Assembly: GCA_021825225.1 (NCBI GenBank)
Contig: JAKAIH010000040.1
Location: forward strand, 1-10,781
Length of the DNA: 10,781 bases
From: Pseudomonadota bacterium
GTDB taxonomy: Bacteria; Pseudomonadota; Gammaproteobacteria; Burkholderiales; SG8-39
Direction of reading: 5' to 3'
Every line of letters begins with the position of its first letter. Position 1 is the stretch's first letter. The translations under genes were made by a program, and so were the position numbers. The notes beneath the pieces are model-generated. The model did not search any database, was not told the DNA's origin, and saw only the letters and a list, made by a program, of their open reading frames with translations. Shown here piece after piece: positions 1 through 5,803 of the stretch.

Positions 1-47
1 TGAAAATGCGTTTCTGAAAATTCATAGCGTCCACTCCGGAAAGAACG

Positions 48-55
48 AAGGAGGA
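48..55 (+). promoter_or_regulatory. Shine-Dalgarno sequence of the first gene
   Basis: AAGGAGGA matches the anti-Shine-Dalgarno sequence almost perfectly and ends seven bases before the ATG at 63. It fixes that start codon and argues that the otherwise unrecognised gene is translated. Confidence 0.75.
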
Positions 56-62
56 AGTCGGC

Positions 63-764
63 ATGAAAAACCCGAACTTCGAGCGCCGTTTGCGCGCGAT
101 GCGCGTCTACCATACCAACAAGCGCGGCAGCCAGTTCGATGACGGCGTGCGCGTCTTTCATCGTTACGACGAGTTCGCCGCCGACGATCTGTCGTGGTGG
201 GACGACTGCCAGATCATCGTCAATCGTCGGCGCGTGATGATCTGGTGGGTGCATCCGCGCTTCAAGTACCGCAACGCGATCGAGGATGCAGCCTGGGCGG
301 CGGCGGGCCCGCCACCGGGACGGGGCGACTGGCTGGCGGAAATGCGCAACCGGCCCGTGCGAAAGAAGATTGGCAAGTCCCGCACGCGCATTGTCGCCTA
401 TGAGCACGGCGAGCAGAGCGCCGGGTACAAGACTTACTACGCCAGGCTGCGGGCGGAAGAGGATCGCACCGCCGCCGCGGGAATTGACCTGATTGTGCGG
501 CCGTCGCTATCGAGGCGCACGCTCGACTGGTGCACCGGACTGGAGTTGTGCGTGCCCGTCGAAGTGCGCAATGTCGCGGAACTGAAGGCGCTGGCAAATA
601 TCGGCCGCCGCTTGCTGAAGAGCGAGACCACGCTCGACCGACTCTTTGCGGATTACGTCTACGGCCGCGACGAGTGGCTCGCCGAACGGGCGCGGCGCGA
701 GCGCAAAGGGAAGTTTTCCGAGCAGTTGCTATCGATGCCGCTGGCGGGGAATCTGGTGGGATAA
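63..764 (+). CDS. Hypothetical protein, 233 residues
   Basis: I do not recognise this protein family. The product is basic, rich in arginine and tryptophan, and has no membrane segment or signal peptide, so it is probably cytoplasmic. Visible features are a tryptophan cluster near residues 45-62 (SWWDD, then MIWWVHPRFKYR), a basic patch around residues 99-108 and a charged, probably helical C-terminal third ending in an Arg/Lys-rich stretch. The start is supported by a near-perfect Shine-Dalgarno sequence at 48-55. Codon use is GC-rich and coding-like throughout. It is isolated: nothing else on this strand lies close downstream, and the toxin-antitoxin pair converges on it from the other strand. 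Nucleic-acid binding would fit the basic composition, but that is only a guess. Confidence 0.7.
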   Translation: MKNPNFERRLRAMRVYHTNKRGSQFDDGVRVFHRYDEFAADDLSWWDDCQIIVNRRRVMIWWVHPRFKYRNAIEDAAWAAAGPPPGRGDWLAEMRNRPVRKKIGKSRTRIVAYEHGEQSAGYKTYYARLRAEEDRTAAAGIDLIVRPSLSRRTLDWCTGLELCVPVEVRNVAELKALANIGRRLLKSETTLDRLFADYVYGRDEWLAERARRERKGKFSEQLLSMPLAGNLVG

Positions 765-789
765 GCCACAGCCGGCGGGTTGAAGGATG

Positions 790-912
790 CTATGGCCGTT
801 CGCCCTCGATTTTTCGACGCTCGAAGTCGCGCTCGAGTTGATCTACCAGCGCAGTCAGCAAGCGGCGCATGCAGTCGAACGAGCAGGCGTCTCGAAGAAA
901 GGCTTTGTTCAT
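790..912 (-). CDS. Possible small ORF downstream of the toxin gene, 40 residues
   Basis: Reading the minus strand from the ATG at 912 to a TAG at 790 gives a 40-residue peptide beginning MNKAFLRDACSF. It is rich in Arg, Glu and Leu and could form an amphipathic helix (LLTALVDQLERDFERRK). The frame stays open upstream, so a GTG at 924 is an alternative start. It begins 31 bases beyond the toxin stop codon and could be cotranscribed with the toxin-antitoxin pair. There is no good Shine-Dalgarno sequence and I recognise no family. It may be a chance ORF in GC-rich DNA, or the remnant of a longer gene. Confidence 0.2.
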   Translation of the reverse strand: MNKAFLRDACSFDCMRRLLTALVDQLERDFERRKIEGERP

Positions 913-943
913 TCGCCGTCGCACCAGCAGCGACTTTTTCAAC

Positions 944-1234
944 CTACGGCAACTGATTCGGCCAGCGGCGCGAGGTATGCACCACCGCCAGGATATCGAT
1001 CGTCGATTCGGCTTGCCGGTAGGCCACGATGAACGGGTAGTCGCGGACGACCAACTCGCGGGTTCCGACCAACCTTCCGGGCCGCCCGATGGCGGGATGA
1101 TCTTTCAGCATGTCCACACCGTCCTTGATGGCCTTGACGACGCGCCGCGCGGCGGCGGGGTTGTCTCGGCCAATGTGATCCTTGATTCCCCGAAGATCGG
1201 CAAGCGCTTCCCCCAGCCATGAAACCTTCGTCAT
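944..1234 (-). CDS. RelE/ParE-family toxin of a type II toxin-antitoxin system
   Basis: The 96-residue product has the length and sequence pattern of the RelE/ParE superfamily. An N-terminal strand (TKVSWLGEAL) leads into an alpha-helical hairpin (ADLRGIKDHI, then PAAARRVVKAI). The ParE-like signature follows: HPAIGRPGRLVGTRELVV at residues 46-63, then YPFIVAYR at 66-73, the strand IDILAVVH and a C-terminal RRWP. ParE toxins poison DNA gyrase, whereas RelE toxins cut mRNA. The GTREL...YPFIVAYR pattern favours the ParE branch, but the target cannot be settled here. The gene overlaps the upstream antitoxin gene by four bases (ATGA, 1231-1234), which suggests translational coupling. The order antitoxin first, toxin second is typical, and expression is normally autoregulated by the toxin-antitoxin complex. 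Confidence 0.9.
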   Translation of the reverse strand: MTKVSWLGEALADLRGIKDHIGRDNPAAARRVVKAIKDGVDMLKDHPAIGRPGRLVGTRELVVRDYPFIVAYRQAESTIDILAVVHTSRRWPNQLP

Positions 1235-1455
1235 TCTGTGTGTTCGGCAAAGAAGCGGGCGACCTCCTCTTCGCTGGCGAATTCCCCCCTATCGGCGGCA
1301 GCGATGCGTTCCGCAAGTATCTCGACATAACGACGGTCGGCGGTGAGATAGCCCGTCAGCGCTTCGTTGATGATCTCTGTTTCGCTGCGATGGGTCGCTT
1401 TCGCAAGCTCATGGAAGCCGTCCAACACTTCGGGTGCAACAACGATCTGGTTCAT
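1231..1455 (-). CDS. Ribbon-helix-helix (CopG/ParD-like) antitoxin
   Basis: The 74-residue protein has the layout of a small antitoxin. A short N-terminal beta strand (NQIVVAPE) and two helices (VLDGFHELAKAT; SETEIINEALTGYL) match the ribbon-helix-helix DNA-binding fold. An acidic C-terminal tail (residues 41-74, ending FASEEEVARFFAEHTE) would wrap around and neutralise the toxin. Antitoxins of this type dimerise, bind their own promoter and are degraded by cellular proteases. A TAGGAG Shine-Dalgarno sequence at 1465-1470 sits nine bases before the ATG at 1455. The stop codon overlaps the toxin start as ATGA. The family call is firm from fold pattern and neighbour. The exact subfamily (ParD or another CopG-like group) is not. 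Confidence 0.85.
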   Translation of the reverse strand: MNQIVVAPEVLDGFHELAKATHRSETEIINEALTGYLTADRRYVEILAERIAAADRGEFASEEEVARFFAEHTE

Positions 1456-1690
1456 GACTCGCCACTCCTACGATGCGGAAACATTGTGTAACCTTACCCC
1501 ATACTCCGCCCGTCGTCCAAGCTAGGTGACATGTAGCAATACGGGCAAACACCCTCGTCGCGGCCGGCGTCGTGATACGGGTTAGTGCCCAGTGCCTTGG
1601 GATTAAGTGACGTAACGTTTTGGTTATAACGGCGGGCGAGCACGATTTCCAAGATCGGTACCCCGTTTGCGTCTTGCTTAAAGCGCGTAG
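1456..1690. other. Non-coding gap between the toxin-antitoxin pair and the DPDNG-motif gene
   Basis: I find no convincing ORF in these 235 bases on either strand, and no tRNA-like fold. Going left on the minus strand, the part nearest 1456 must hold the toxin-antitoxin promoter. The rest has several short repeats (AGTGCC followed directly by CAGTGCC near 1586-1598) and an AT-richer patch around 1610-1630 (GTAACGTTTTGGTTATAAC). It may be the scar of an old insertion, but no terminal repeats could be paired. Confidence 0.3.
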
Positions 1691-2353
1691 TTAGACGAGA
1701 AATTCCACTGGACGATATTTCGAATACTCACGATTGAGTTCGCAAACCCGGTTTATTGTTACCGGAGACGACGACACACTGACGAACATCAGGGAATGCC
1801 AGAAAATGGCGGCGGAATACCCACTTTGGAGACGTTCGCGAATGCGAGCAAAGTCGTCAGGAAATTTTTTCCGCCTGTGATGTTGAAACACCGTAAGCAC
1901 GGACCCGGGTGAAATCGTCTTGATGATCCTATCAACGTCGGAGTAAAGAACGTGTTTCACCGAGAAACTGCGTTCAGGCTCAAATCCGTTGTCTGGATCG
2001 AGGAACAGAACTTGGTCGGGGCCGCTTTCAATGCCCGAGAAATACGATTCGCGGTTACCACCATTTAGGTTCTCGTTAGGGTTATGAAGGCTGACCACAT
2101 AAGGTGCGTCCGTCGTGGCCGGCAGACCGGACAGCAAGGCAGGGTCGCGGGTGAAGCGCAAACTTTTACAGAAGCGCAAGACCTCCGGCCGAGCAGGAAA
2201 CAGCTCGGGTGATGTCCTTCCATCTGGCCCATCGTCATCGGGCGTCATCATCCAAGCGATCTTAAGCTGGCTATATCCGAGGGCTTCAACAAGAAAATGG
2301 AGGTAGTCCCACTTGAAGCTGTCTTTCGAGTCACCGAAATATTGGCGCTTCAT
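1691..2353 (-). CDS. Uncharacterised protein with YFGD and DPDNG motifs, 220 residues
   Basis: The function is unknown. The protein starts MKRQYFGDSKDSFKWDYL and carries WMMTPDD at residues 34-40, NGGNRESYF at 97-105, the motif VLFLDPDNGFE at 115-125, KHVLYSDV at 133-140 and VFQHHRRKK at 155-163. From memory, this order of motifs (YFGD, then TPDD, NRxxYF, hydrophobic-DPD-x-G, HVLYxxV, xYQH) recurs in uncharacterised bacterial proteins often found in accessory regions. The hydrophobic-DPDNG segment recalls the catalytic loop of Rossmann-fold methyltransferases or nucleotide-binding enzymes, but no glycine-rich SAM motif is obvious. There is no signal peptide or membrane segment. The Shine-Dalgarno sequence is weak. 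Its G+C (about 52% over 1741-1920) is well below that of the genes to the right, which suggests separate acquisition. Confidence 0.75.
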   Translation of the reverse strand: MKRQYFGDSKDSFKWDYLHFLVEALGYSQLKIAWMMTPDDDGPDGRTSPELFPARPEVLRFCKSLRFTRDPALLSGLPATTDAPYVVSLHNPNENLNGGNRESYFSGIESGPDQVLFLDPDNGFEPERSFSVKHVLYSDVDRIIKTISPGSVLTVFQHHRRKKFPDDFARIRERLQSGYSAAIFWHSLMFVSVSSSPVTINRVCELNREYSKYRPVEFLV

Positions 2354-2459
2354 CTGGTGTAATCACCCAACGTGGAGCCACCCGGAGCGCGCACGACGCA
2401 CGCAGATTGAATGGAGCAAGTGTCGTCCAGCTATGGACAATTCACAAGTCCCATTGTCT

Positions 2460-3710
2460 CTACACGGAAGTACCTAAAAAGCGAAAATCCAGTCCCGGCT
2501 TTTTCCCGCTGACGATATCCGCGATCGCCGCGCCAGAGCCGCAGGCCATGGTCCAACCCAAGGTGCCGTGGCCGGTATTGAGGTACAGGTTGGCATAGCG
2601 CGTGCGGCCGATGCAGGGCACTCCGCCCGGGGTGGCCGGACGCAAGCCCGCCCAGAACTGCGCGTCTTCCGGCCGGCCCGCCTGCGGGAACAGCTCGAAG
2701 GTACGCCGCACGATGGCGCGGCAGCGGACCTCGTTGATCGCGGTGTCGTAGCCGGCGAGTTCGGCGGTACCGGCCACGCGCAGCCGGTCGCCCAGGCGCG
2801 ACATCACCAACTTGTAGGCGCCGTCGCTCAGGCTGATCTGCGGCGCGACATCGCCCTCGGCGAGCGGAATGGTGATCGAATAGCCTTTCAGCGGATAGAC
2901 CGGGAGCGGAATCCCGAGCGGCCGCAACAGCATGGGGCTGTAGCTGCCGAGCGCAACGACGTAGGCGTCTGCAGCGAGCGCCTCGCCGTTCTCCAGCAGC
3001 ACGCGCTTCACGCGCCCGCCCTCGGTCTCGATGCGCGCGATGCGGCTACCGTAGCGGAACTGCACGCCGCGCCCGGCGCACAGGCGCGCGAGCTCCTGCG
3101 TAAATTTGTGCGCATCGCCTGACTCGTCCCCGGGGGCCCACACGCCGCCCGCAATCGTCGCGGCGCAGGCGGACAGCGCGGGCTCGAGCTGCACGCACTC
3201 GGCCGCAGTCAGCACGCGCAGGTCGATGCCGTGCTCGCGCTCCAGCGCGGTGGCCGCAACCGCTTCGTCGAGCGCGCGGGCTTCCTGATAGATGCGCAGG
3301 ATGCCGCGCGTCTGCTGGTCGTATTCGATGCCGGTGTCGGCGCGCAGTGCCTGCAGTTGCGCCTTGCTGTAGCGGTTGATGGCGGCGATCTGCGCCGCAT
3401 TGGCGCGGGTGCGCGCCGGCAGGCATTCGCGCAGGAAGGCGAGGCCCCAGGTCCACTGGTACGGGTCGGCGCGCAGCCGGAACAGCATCGGCGAGTCTTC
3501 GCGCCCCAGCCATTTGAGCACCTGCTTCGGCGTAGCCGGATTGGCCCAGGGCTCGGCGTGGCTGGTCGATATCTGCCCGCCGTTGGCGAAGCTGGTTTCC
3601 ATGGCCGCCGCGTCCTGGCGGTCGACGACCGTCACCTCGTGCCCGGCGCGGGCCAGATACCAGGCGCTGGTCACGCCGACCACGCCGGCACCCAGAACTG
3701 CAATTTTCAT
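2460..3710 (-). CDS. dadA: D-amino acid dehydrogenase (DadA-type, FAD-dependent)
   Basis: DadA oxidatively deaminates D-amino acids, classically D-alanine, to 2-oxo acids and ammonia and passes electrons to the respiratory chain. It is a peripheral inner-membrane flavoprotein of the DAO/GlyA fold. The 416-residue product starts with a dinucleotide-binding loop (GAGVVG, residues 7-12). It then shows family-typical segments: ETSFANGGQIS near residue 38, GSYSPMLL and VYPLKGYSITIP in the middle, and FWAGLRPATPGG, IGRTRYANLYLNTGHGTLGW and TMACGSG near the C-terminus. All have clear counterparts in E. coli DadA (432 residues). The C-terminal tail is shorter than in E. coli. It is the third gene of the minus-strand group, 79 bases after the FAH-family gene, so cotranscription is plausible. 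The Shine-Dalgarno sequence is weak. The usual partner gene, alanine racemase dadX, is absent, so the physiological substrate in this sugar locus is open. Confidence 0.9.
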   Translation of the reverse strand: MKIAVLGAGVVGVTSAWYLARAGHEVTVVDRQDAAAMETSFANGGQISTSHAEPWANPATPKQVLKWLGREDSPMLFRLRADPYQWTWGLAFLRECLPARTRANAAQIAAINRYSKAQLQALRADTGIEYDQQTRGILRIYQEARALDEAVAATALEREHGIDLRVLTAAECVQLEPALSACAATIAGGVWAPGDESGDAHKFTQELARLCAGRGVQFRYGSRIARIETEGGRVKRVLLENGEALAADAYVVALGSYSPMLLRPLGIPLPVYPLKGYSITIPLAEGDVAPQISLSDGAYKLVMSRLGDRLRVAGTAELAGYDTAINEVRCRAIVRRTFELFPQAGRPEDAQFWAGLRPATPGGVPCIGRTRYANLYLNTGHGTLGWTMACGSGAAIADIVSGKKPGLDFRFLGTSV

Positions 3711-3789
3711 GGGTCGATATCGGTCAGGGCGGCCGCGCTGCCCGCGGCAGCACGGCCTGCGCCACGGGCGGCGCTGTGAGTAGGGCCTA

Positions 3790-4638
3790 TCAGCCGGGGT
3801 AAGCGACCACTTCCTGGCGCTGTTCGCCCAGGCCCTGGATGCCCAGATTCATCACGTCGCCCGGCTTCAGGAACACCGGCTCGGGCTTGATGCCGAGGCC
3901 GACGCCGGGCGGGGTGCCCGTAGTGATGATGTCGCCCGGCATCAAGGTCATGTACTGGCTGCAGTAGGCCACCAGCTTGGCCACGCCGAATATCATGGTG
4001 CGCGTATTGCCCTTTTGCATGCGCCGGCCATTCACGTCCAGCCACATGTCGAGATTCTGCGGGTCGCGGATTTCGTCGGTAGTCACCAGCCAGGGGCCGA
4101 TCGGGCCGAAAGTATCGCAGCCCTTGCCTTTGTCCCACTGGCTGGACTGCATCTGGAATGCGCGCTCGGACACGTCGTTCACCACGCAATAGCCGGCGAC
4201 ATAGTCGATCGCCTTGTCCTCGGACACGTACTGTGCCTTCCTGCCGATGACCACGCCCAGTTCGCACTCCCAGTCGAGCTTGGTCGAGTGCTTGGGCATG
4301 ATGACCTTGTCGTTCGGGCCGTTGATCGAAGTCGTAGCCTTCGAGAATATGACCGGCTCGGCCGGGATCGGCAGGTTCGCCTCGCGCGCATGATCGGCGA
4401 AATTCAGGCCGATCGCGACGAATTTGGAGATGCCGACATAGGGCACACCCAGGCGCGGTTCGCCCTTTACCAGCGGCAGCGTTTCGGCCTTGATCTTGCG
4501 CAGTTTCGCCAGTCCGGCCGGCGAGATCGTCCCTTGGTCGATCTGCTCCACTACGCCGGACAACTCGCGGATGTTGCCCTGGGCATCGATCATGCCCGGT
4601 TTCTCGAAACCATTCTTACCGTAACGACAAAGTTTCAT
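3790..4638 (-). CDS. Fumarylacetoacetate hydrolase family protein, probable 2,4-diketo-3-deoxy-L-fuconate hydrolase
   Basis: The 282-residue protein belongs to the FAH family, metal-dependent enzymes that cleave C-C bonds of diketo acids. The catalytic core begins at FVAIGLNFADHAREA (residues 73-87). Likely metal ligands are E124 and E126 in DWECELGVVIG and D155 in VVNDVSERAFQ. The segment QSSQWDKGKGCDTFGPIGPW (164-183) and TTGTPPGVG near the end are also characteristic. The QWDKGKGCDTFGPIGPW version is the one I associate with 2,4-diketo-3-deoxy-L-fuconate/L-rhamnonate hydrolases and older 'ureidoglycolate lyase' annotations. The neighbouring 2-keto-3-deoxy-L-fuconate dehydrogenase-like gene supports the first: the pair would make the diketo acid and cleave it to pyruvate and L-lactate. 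ACGGAG at 4645-4650 is a good ribosome binding site for the ATG at 4638. The family call is firm; the substrate is inferred. Confidence 0.9.
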   Translation of the reverse strand: MKLCRYGKNGFEKPGMIDAQGNIRELSGVVEQIDQGTISPAGLAKLRKIKAETLPLVKGEPRLGVPYVGISKFVAIGLNFADHAREANLPIPAEPVIFSKATTSINGPNDKVIMPKHSTKLDWECELGVVIGRKAQYVSEDKAIDYVAGYCVVNDVSERAFQMQSSQWDKGKGCDTFGPIGPWLVTTDEIRDPQNLDMWLDVNGRRMQKGNTRTMIFGVAKLVAYCSQYMTLMPGDIITTGTPPGVGLGIKPEPVFLKPGDVMNLGIQGLGEQRQEVVAYPG

Positions 4639-4644
4639 GTTTTT

Positions 4645-4650
4645 CTCCGT
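4645..4650 (-). promoter_or_regulatory. Ribosome binding site of the FAH-family gene
   Basis: On the minus strand the bases read ACGGAG, six bases before the ATG at 4638. This supports the chosen start codon. Confidence 0.6.
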
Positions 4651-4701
4651 TTCAAGGGACCCGGACTGGAATGCAGGGTGGTTTATTCGACAATTCCGGG
4701 T

Positions 4702-4730
4702 ATTTTACTTAGCAATTGGCAAATCCCCAA
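4702..4730 (-). promoter_or_regulatory. Candidate sigma-70 promoter for the FAH-family gene and dadA
   Basis: On the minus strand, TTGGGG (4725-4730) and TAAAAT (4702-4707) are separated by 17 bases and lie about 65 bases upstream of the ATG at 4638. The -10 element matches the consensus at five of six positions; the -35 matches only at its TTG. The 214-base gap between the dehydrogenase and this gene makes a separate promoter reasonable. The short AT-rich patch containing it stands out from the surrounding GC-rich DNA. Confidence 0.35.
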
Positions 4731-4805
4731 CTGTTTCCATCGATTTCGCGCTCTCACCCGGGTGCCAGACCCGCCGAGTCCGGTCGAGACTGCGATTTAA
4801 GCGTT

Positions 4806-4853
4806 GGGGCTGCAAGGTTTTACTTCTGCGCTCCTGAAACAGCGCCCAGCCCC
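4806..4853 (-). terminator. Terminator-like nested hairpin after the dehydrogenase gene
   Basis: Directly after the dehydrogenase stop codon, the minus strand can fold GGGGCTG (4847-4853) onto CAGCCCC (4806-4812). An inner stem pairs GCGCT (4841-4845) with AGCGC (4828-4832). There is no run of T behind the structure, so it is at best a weak or factor-assisted terminator, or a 3'-end stabilising structure. Confidence 0.25.
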
Positions 4854-5593
4854 TAAATGGTCATCCCGCCATCGATCGAAAACGTGGTGCCGGTGGCAAA
4901 TGTGGATTCGTCGGAGGCGAGGTAGACGAACAGCGGCACCATGTCGTCCACCGTGCCCAGACGGCCCATCGGCTGGCGCGCGATGAAATCCTTGCGCGCC
5001 TGCACCGGGTCGGGCAGGGCGTTGATGCGATCCGCCAGCGAAGGCGTGTCTATGGTGCCAGGACAAACGGCATTGCAGCGCACACCCTGCTTGACGTAAT
5101 CGGCCGCAATCGACTTGGTCAGGCCTATTACCGCCGCTTTCGATGTGCCATAGACGCAGCGCTTGGGCAGCCCGCGCAGGCTGGATGCGATCGACGCCAT
5201 GTTGATAATGGAGCCCTTGTTTTGCGCCAGCATGCCCGGCAGGAAGGCGCGCGTCACCAGATACATCGAACGCAGATTCACGTTCATGCTGAAGTCCCAG
5301 TCCGCAGGCGCGCAGTCGAGAATGCTGCCGTGGTGCACATAGCCCGCGCAATTGAGCAGCACGTCGACCGTGCCGACTTCGGCCGCAAGCTTGGCGATCG
5401 CCCGCTCGTCGGTGGCGTCCAGTTGCCGGATGCTGATGCCGGCTGTGCCGGCGAGCCCCTGCAGCGGACCGGGGTTGAGGTCGGTCGCCCAGACTGTCGC
5501 ACCCTCTTTGGCGAAAGCCAGGGCGGCGGCCTTGCCCATGCCCTGCCCCGCCGCGGTAATGAATGCCCTCTTGCCCGTCAGTCTGCCGCCCAT
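4853..5593 (-). CDS. Short-chain dehydrogenase, probable 2-keto-3-deoxy-L-fuconate dehydrogenase (BDH2-like)
   Basis: The 246-residue protein is a classical SDR. It has the cofactor loop TAAGQGMG (residues 13-20), D38 at the end of the second strand (VWATDLNP, indicating NAD+ over NADP+), NCAG (81-84), N106, catalytic S134, Y148 and K152 (YGTSK), and the PGTIDTPS segment (178-185). The stretches GYVHHGSILDC, DWDFSMNVNLRSMYL and RCVYGTSKAAVIGLTKS are very close, as I recall them, to mammalian BDH2 and bacterial 2-keto-3-deoxy-L-fuconate dehydrogenases. The latter oxidise the C4 hydroxyl of 2-keto-3-deoxy-L-fuconate to the 2,4-diketo acid, the substrate of the adjacent FAH-family enzyme. The same frame stays open far upstream, but the ATG at 5593 has a strong AAAGGGGGG ribosome binding site and gives the normal SDR length. 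An alternative is a 3-hydroxybutyrate or 4-oxoproline type reductase. Confidence 0.92.
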   Translation of the reverse strand: MGGRLTGKRAFITAAGQGMGKAAALAFAKEGATVWATDLNPGPLQGLAGTAGISIRQLDATDERAIAKLAAEVGTVDVLLNCAGYVHHGSILDCAPADWDFSMNVNLRSMYLVTRAFLPGMLAQNKGSIINMASIASSLRGLPKRCVYGTSKAAVIGLTKSIAADYVKQGVRCNAVCPGTIDTPSLADRINALPDPVQARKDFIARQPMGRLGTVDDMVPLFVYLASDESTFATGTTFSIDGGMTI

Positions 5594-5599
5594 CGAATT

Positions 5600-5608
5600 C
5601 CCCCCTTT
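5600..5608 (-). promoter_or_regulatory. Ribosome binding site that decides the dehydrogenase start
   Basis: On the minus strand the bases read AAAGGGGGG, ending six bases before the ATG at 5593. The frame is open for hundreds of bases upstream, so this site is what identifies the true start. Confidence 0.6.
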
Positions 5609-5626
5609 GCCTCGCGCGCCTCGCGA

Positions 5627-5654
5627 ATGATACGCGTAAAAGTAAAGCGGCCAA
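5627..5654 (-). promoter_or_regulatory. Candidate sigma-70 promoter for the dehydrogenase gene
   Basis: On the minus strand TTGGCC (5649-5654, four of six consensus bases) and TATCAT (5627-5632, five of six) are separated by 16 bases. Transcription would start near 5620, leaving a leader of roughly 27 bases. A second TATCAT at 5709-5714 on the same strand has only a weak -35 element, but that element would overlap the predicted operator at 5725-5735. Either or both could be used. Confidence 0.4.
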
Positions 5655-5724
5655 AACGCGGCCCGCTTGTTGCGGCGCACCATCCGTACGCCGCGATCGA
5701 CCTGCGCGATGATAACTCCAAAAT

Positions 5725-5735
5725 TGGTCCGACCA
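5725..5735. promoter_or_regulatory. Predicted operator for the FadR-type GntR regulator
   Basis: TGGTCCGACCA is a perfect dyad about its central C and fits the TGGT-N3-ACCA consensus bound by FadR-subfamily GntR proteins such as PdhR and LldR. A second overlapping dyad, TTGGTC (5724-5729) with GACCAA (5739-5744), uses the same left half-site. The site lies in the 210-base divergent region between the dehydrogenase and gntR-type genes. It directly abuts the -35 element proposed for the plus-strand operon. Autoregulation and shared control of both arms are therefore likely. Confidence 0.55.
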
Positions 5736-5736
5736 C

Positions 5737-5766
5737 TTGACCAAAGTCTGCGGCCGCGGCTATGCT
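5737..5766 (+). promoter_or_regulatory. Candidate sigma-70 promoter of the regulator-transporter operon
   Basis: TTGACC (5737-5742) matches the -35 consensus at five of six positions. TATGCT (5761-5766) follows after 18 bases and matches the -10 at four. Transcription would begin near 5773, about 30 bases before the ATG at 5804. The -35 element overlaps the right half-site of the outer dyad, so a bound repressor would block polymerase. Confidence 0.45.
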
Positions 5767-5803
5767 TGCCTCCCATTCGCGCATCCGACAACAACCATAA
5801 TTC

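Noticed and set aside
1608..1640. Integron attC-like or insertion-sequence end (GTAACG...GGTTATAACGGCG)
   Set aside because: The GTTRRRY core is not matched, no partner inverted core site was found, and no integrase or transposase fragment lies nearby.
2568..3122. Plus-strand frame opposite dadA
   Set aside because: It is antisense to conserved DadA segments and shows only GC-rich shadow composition.
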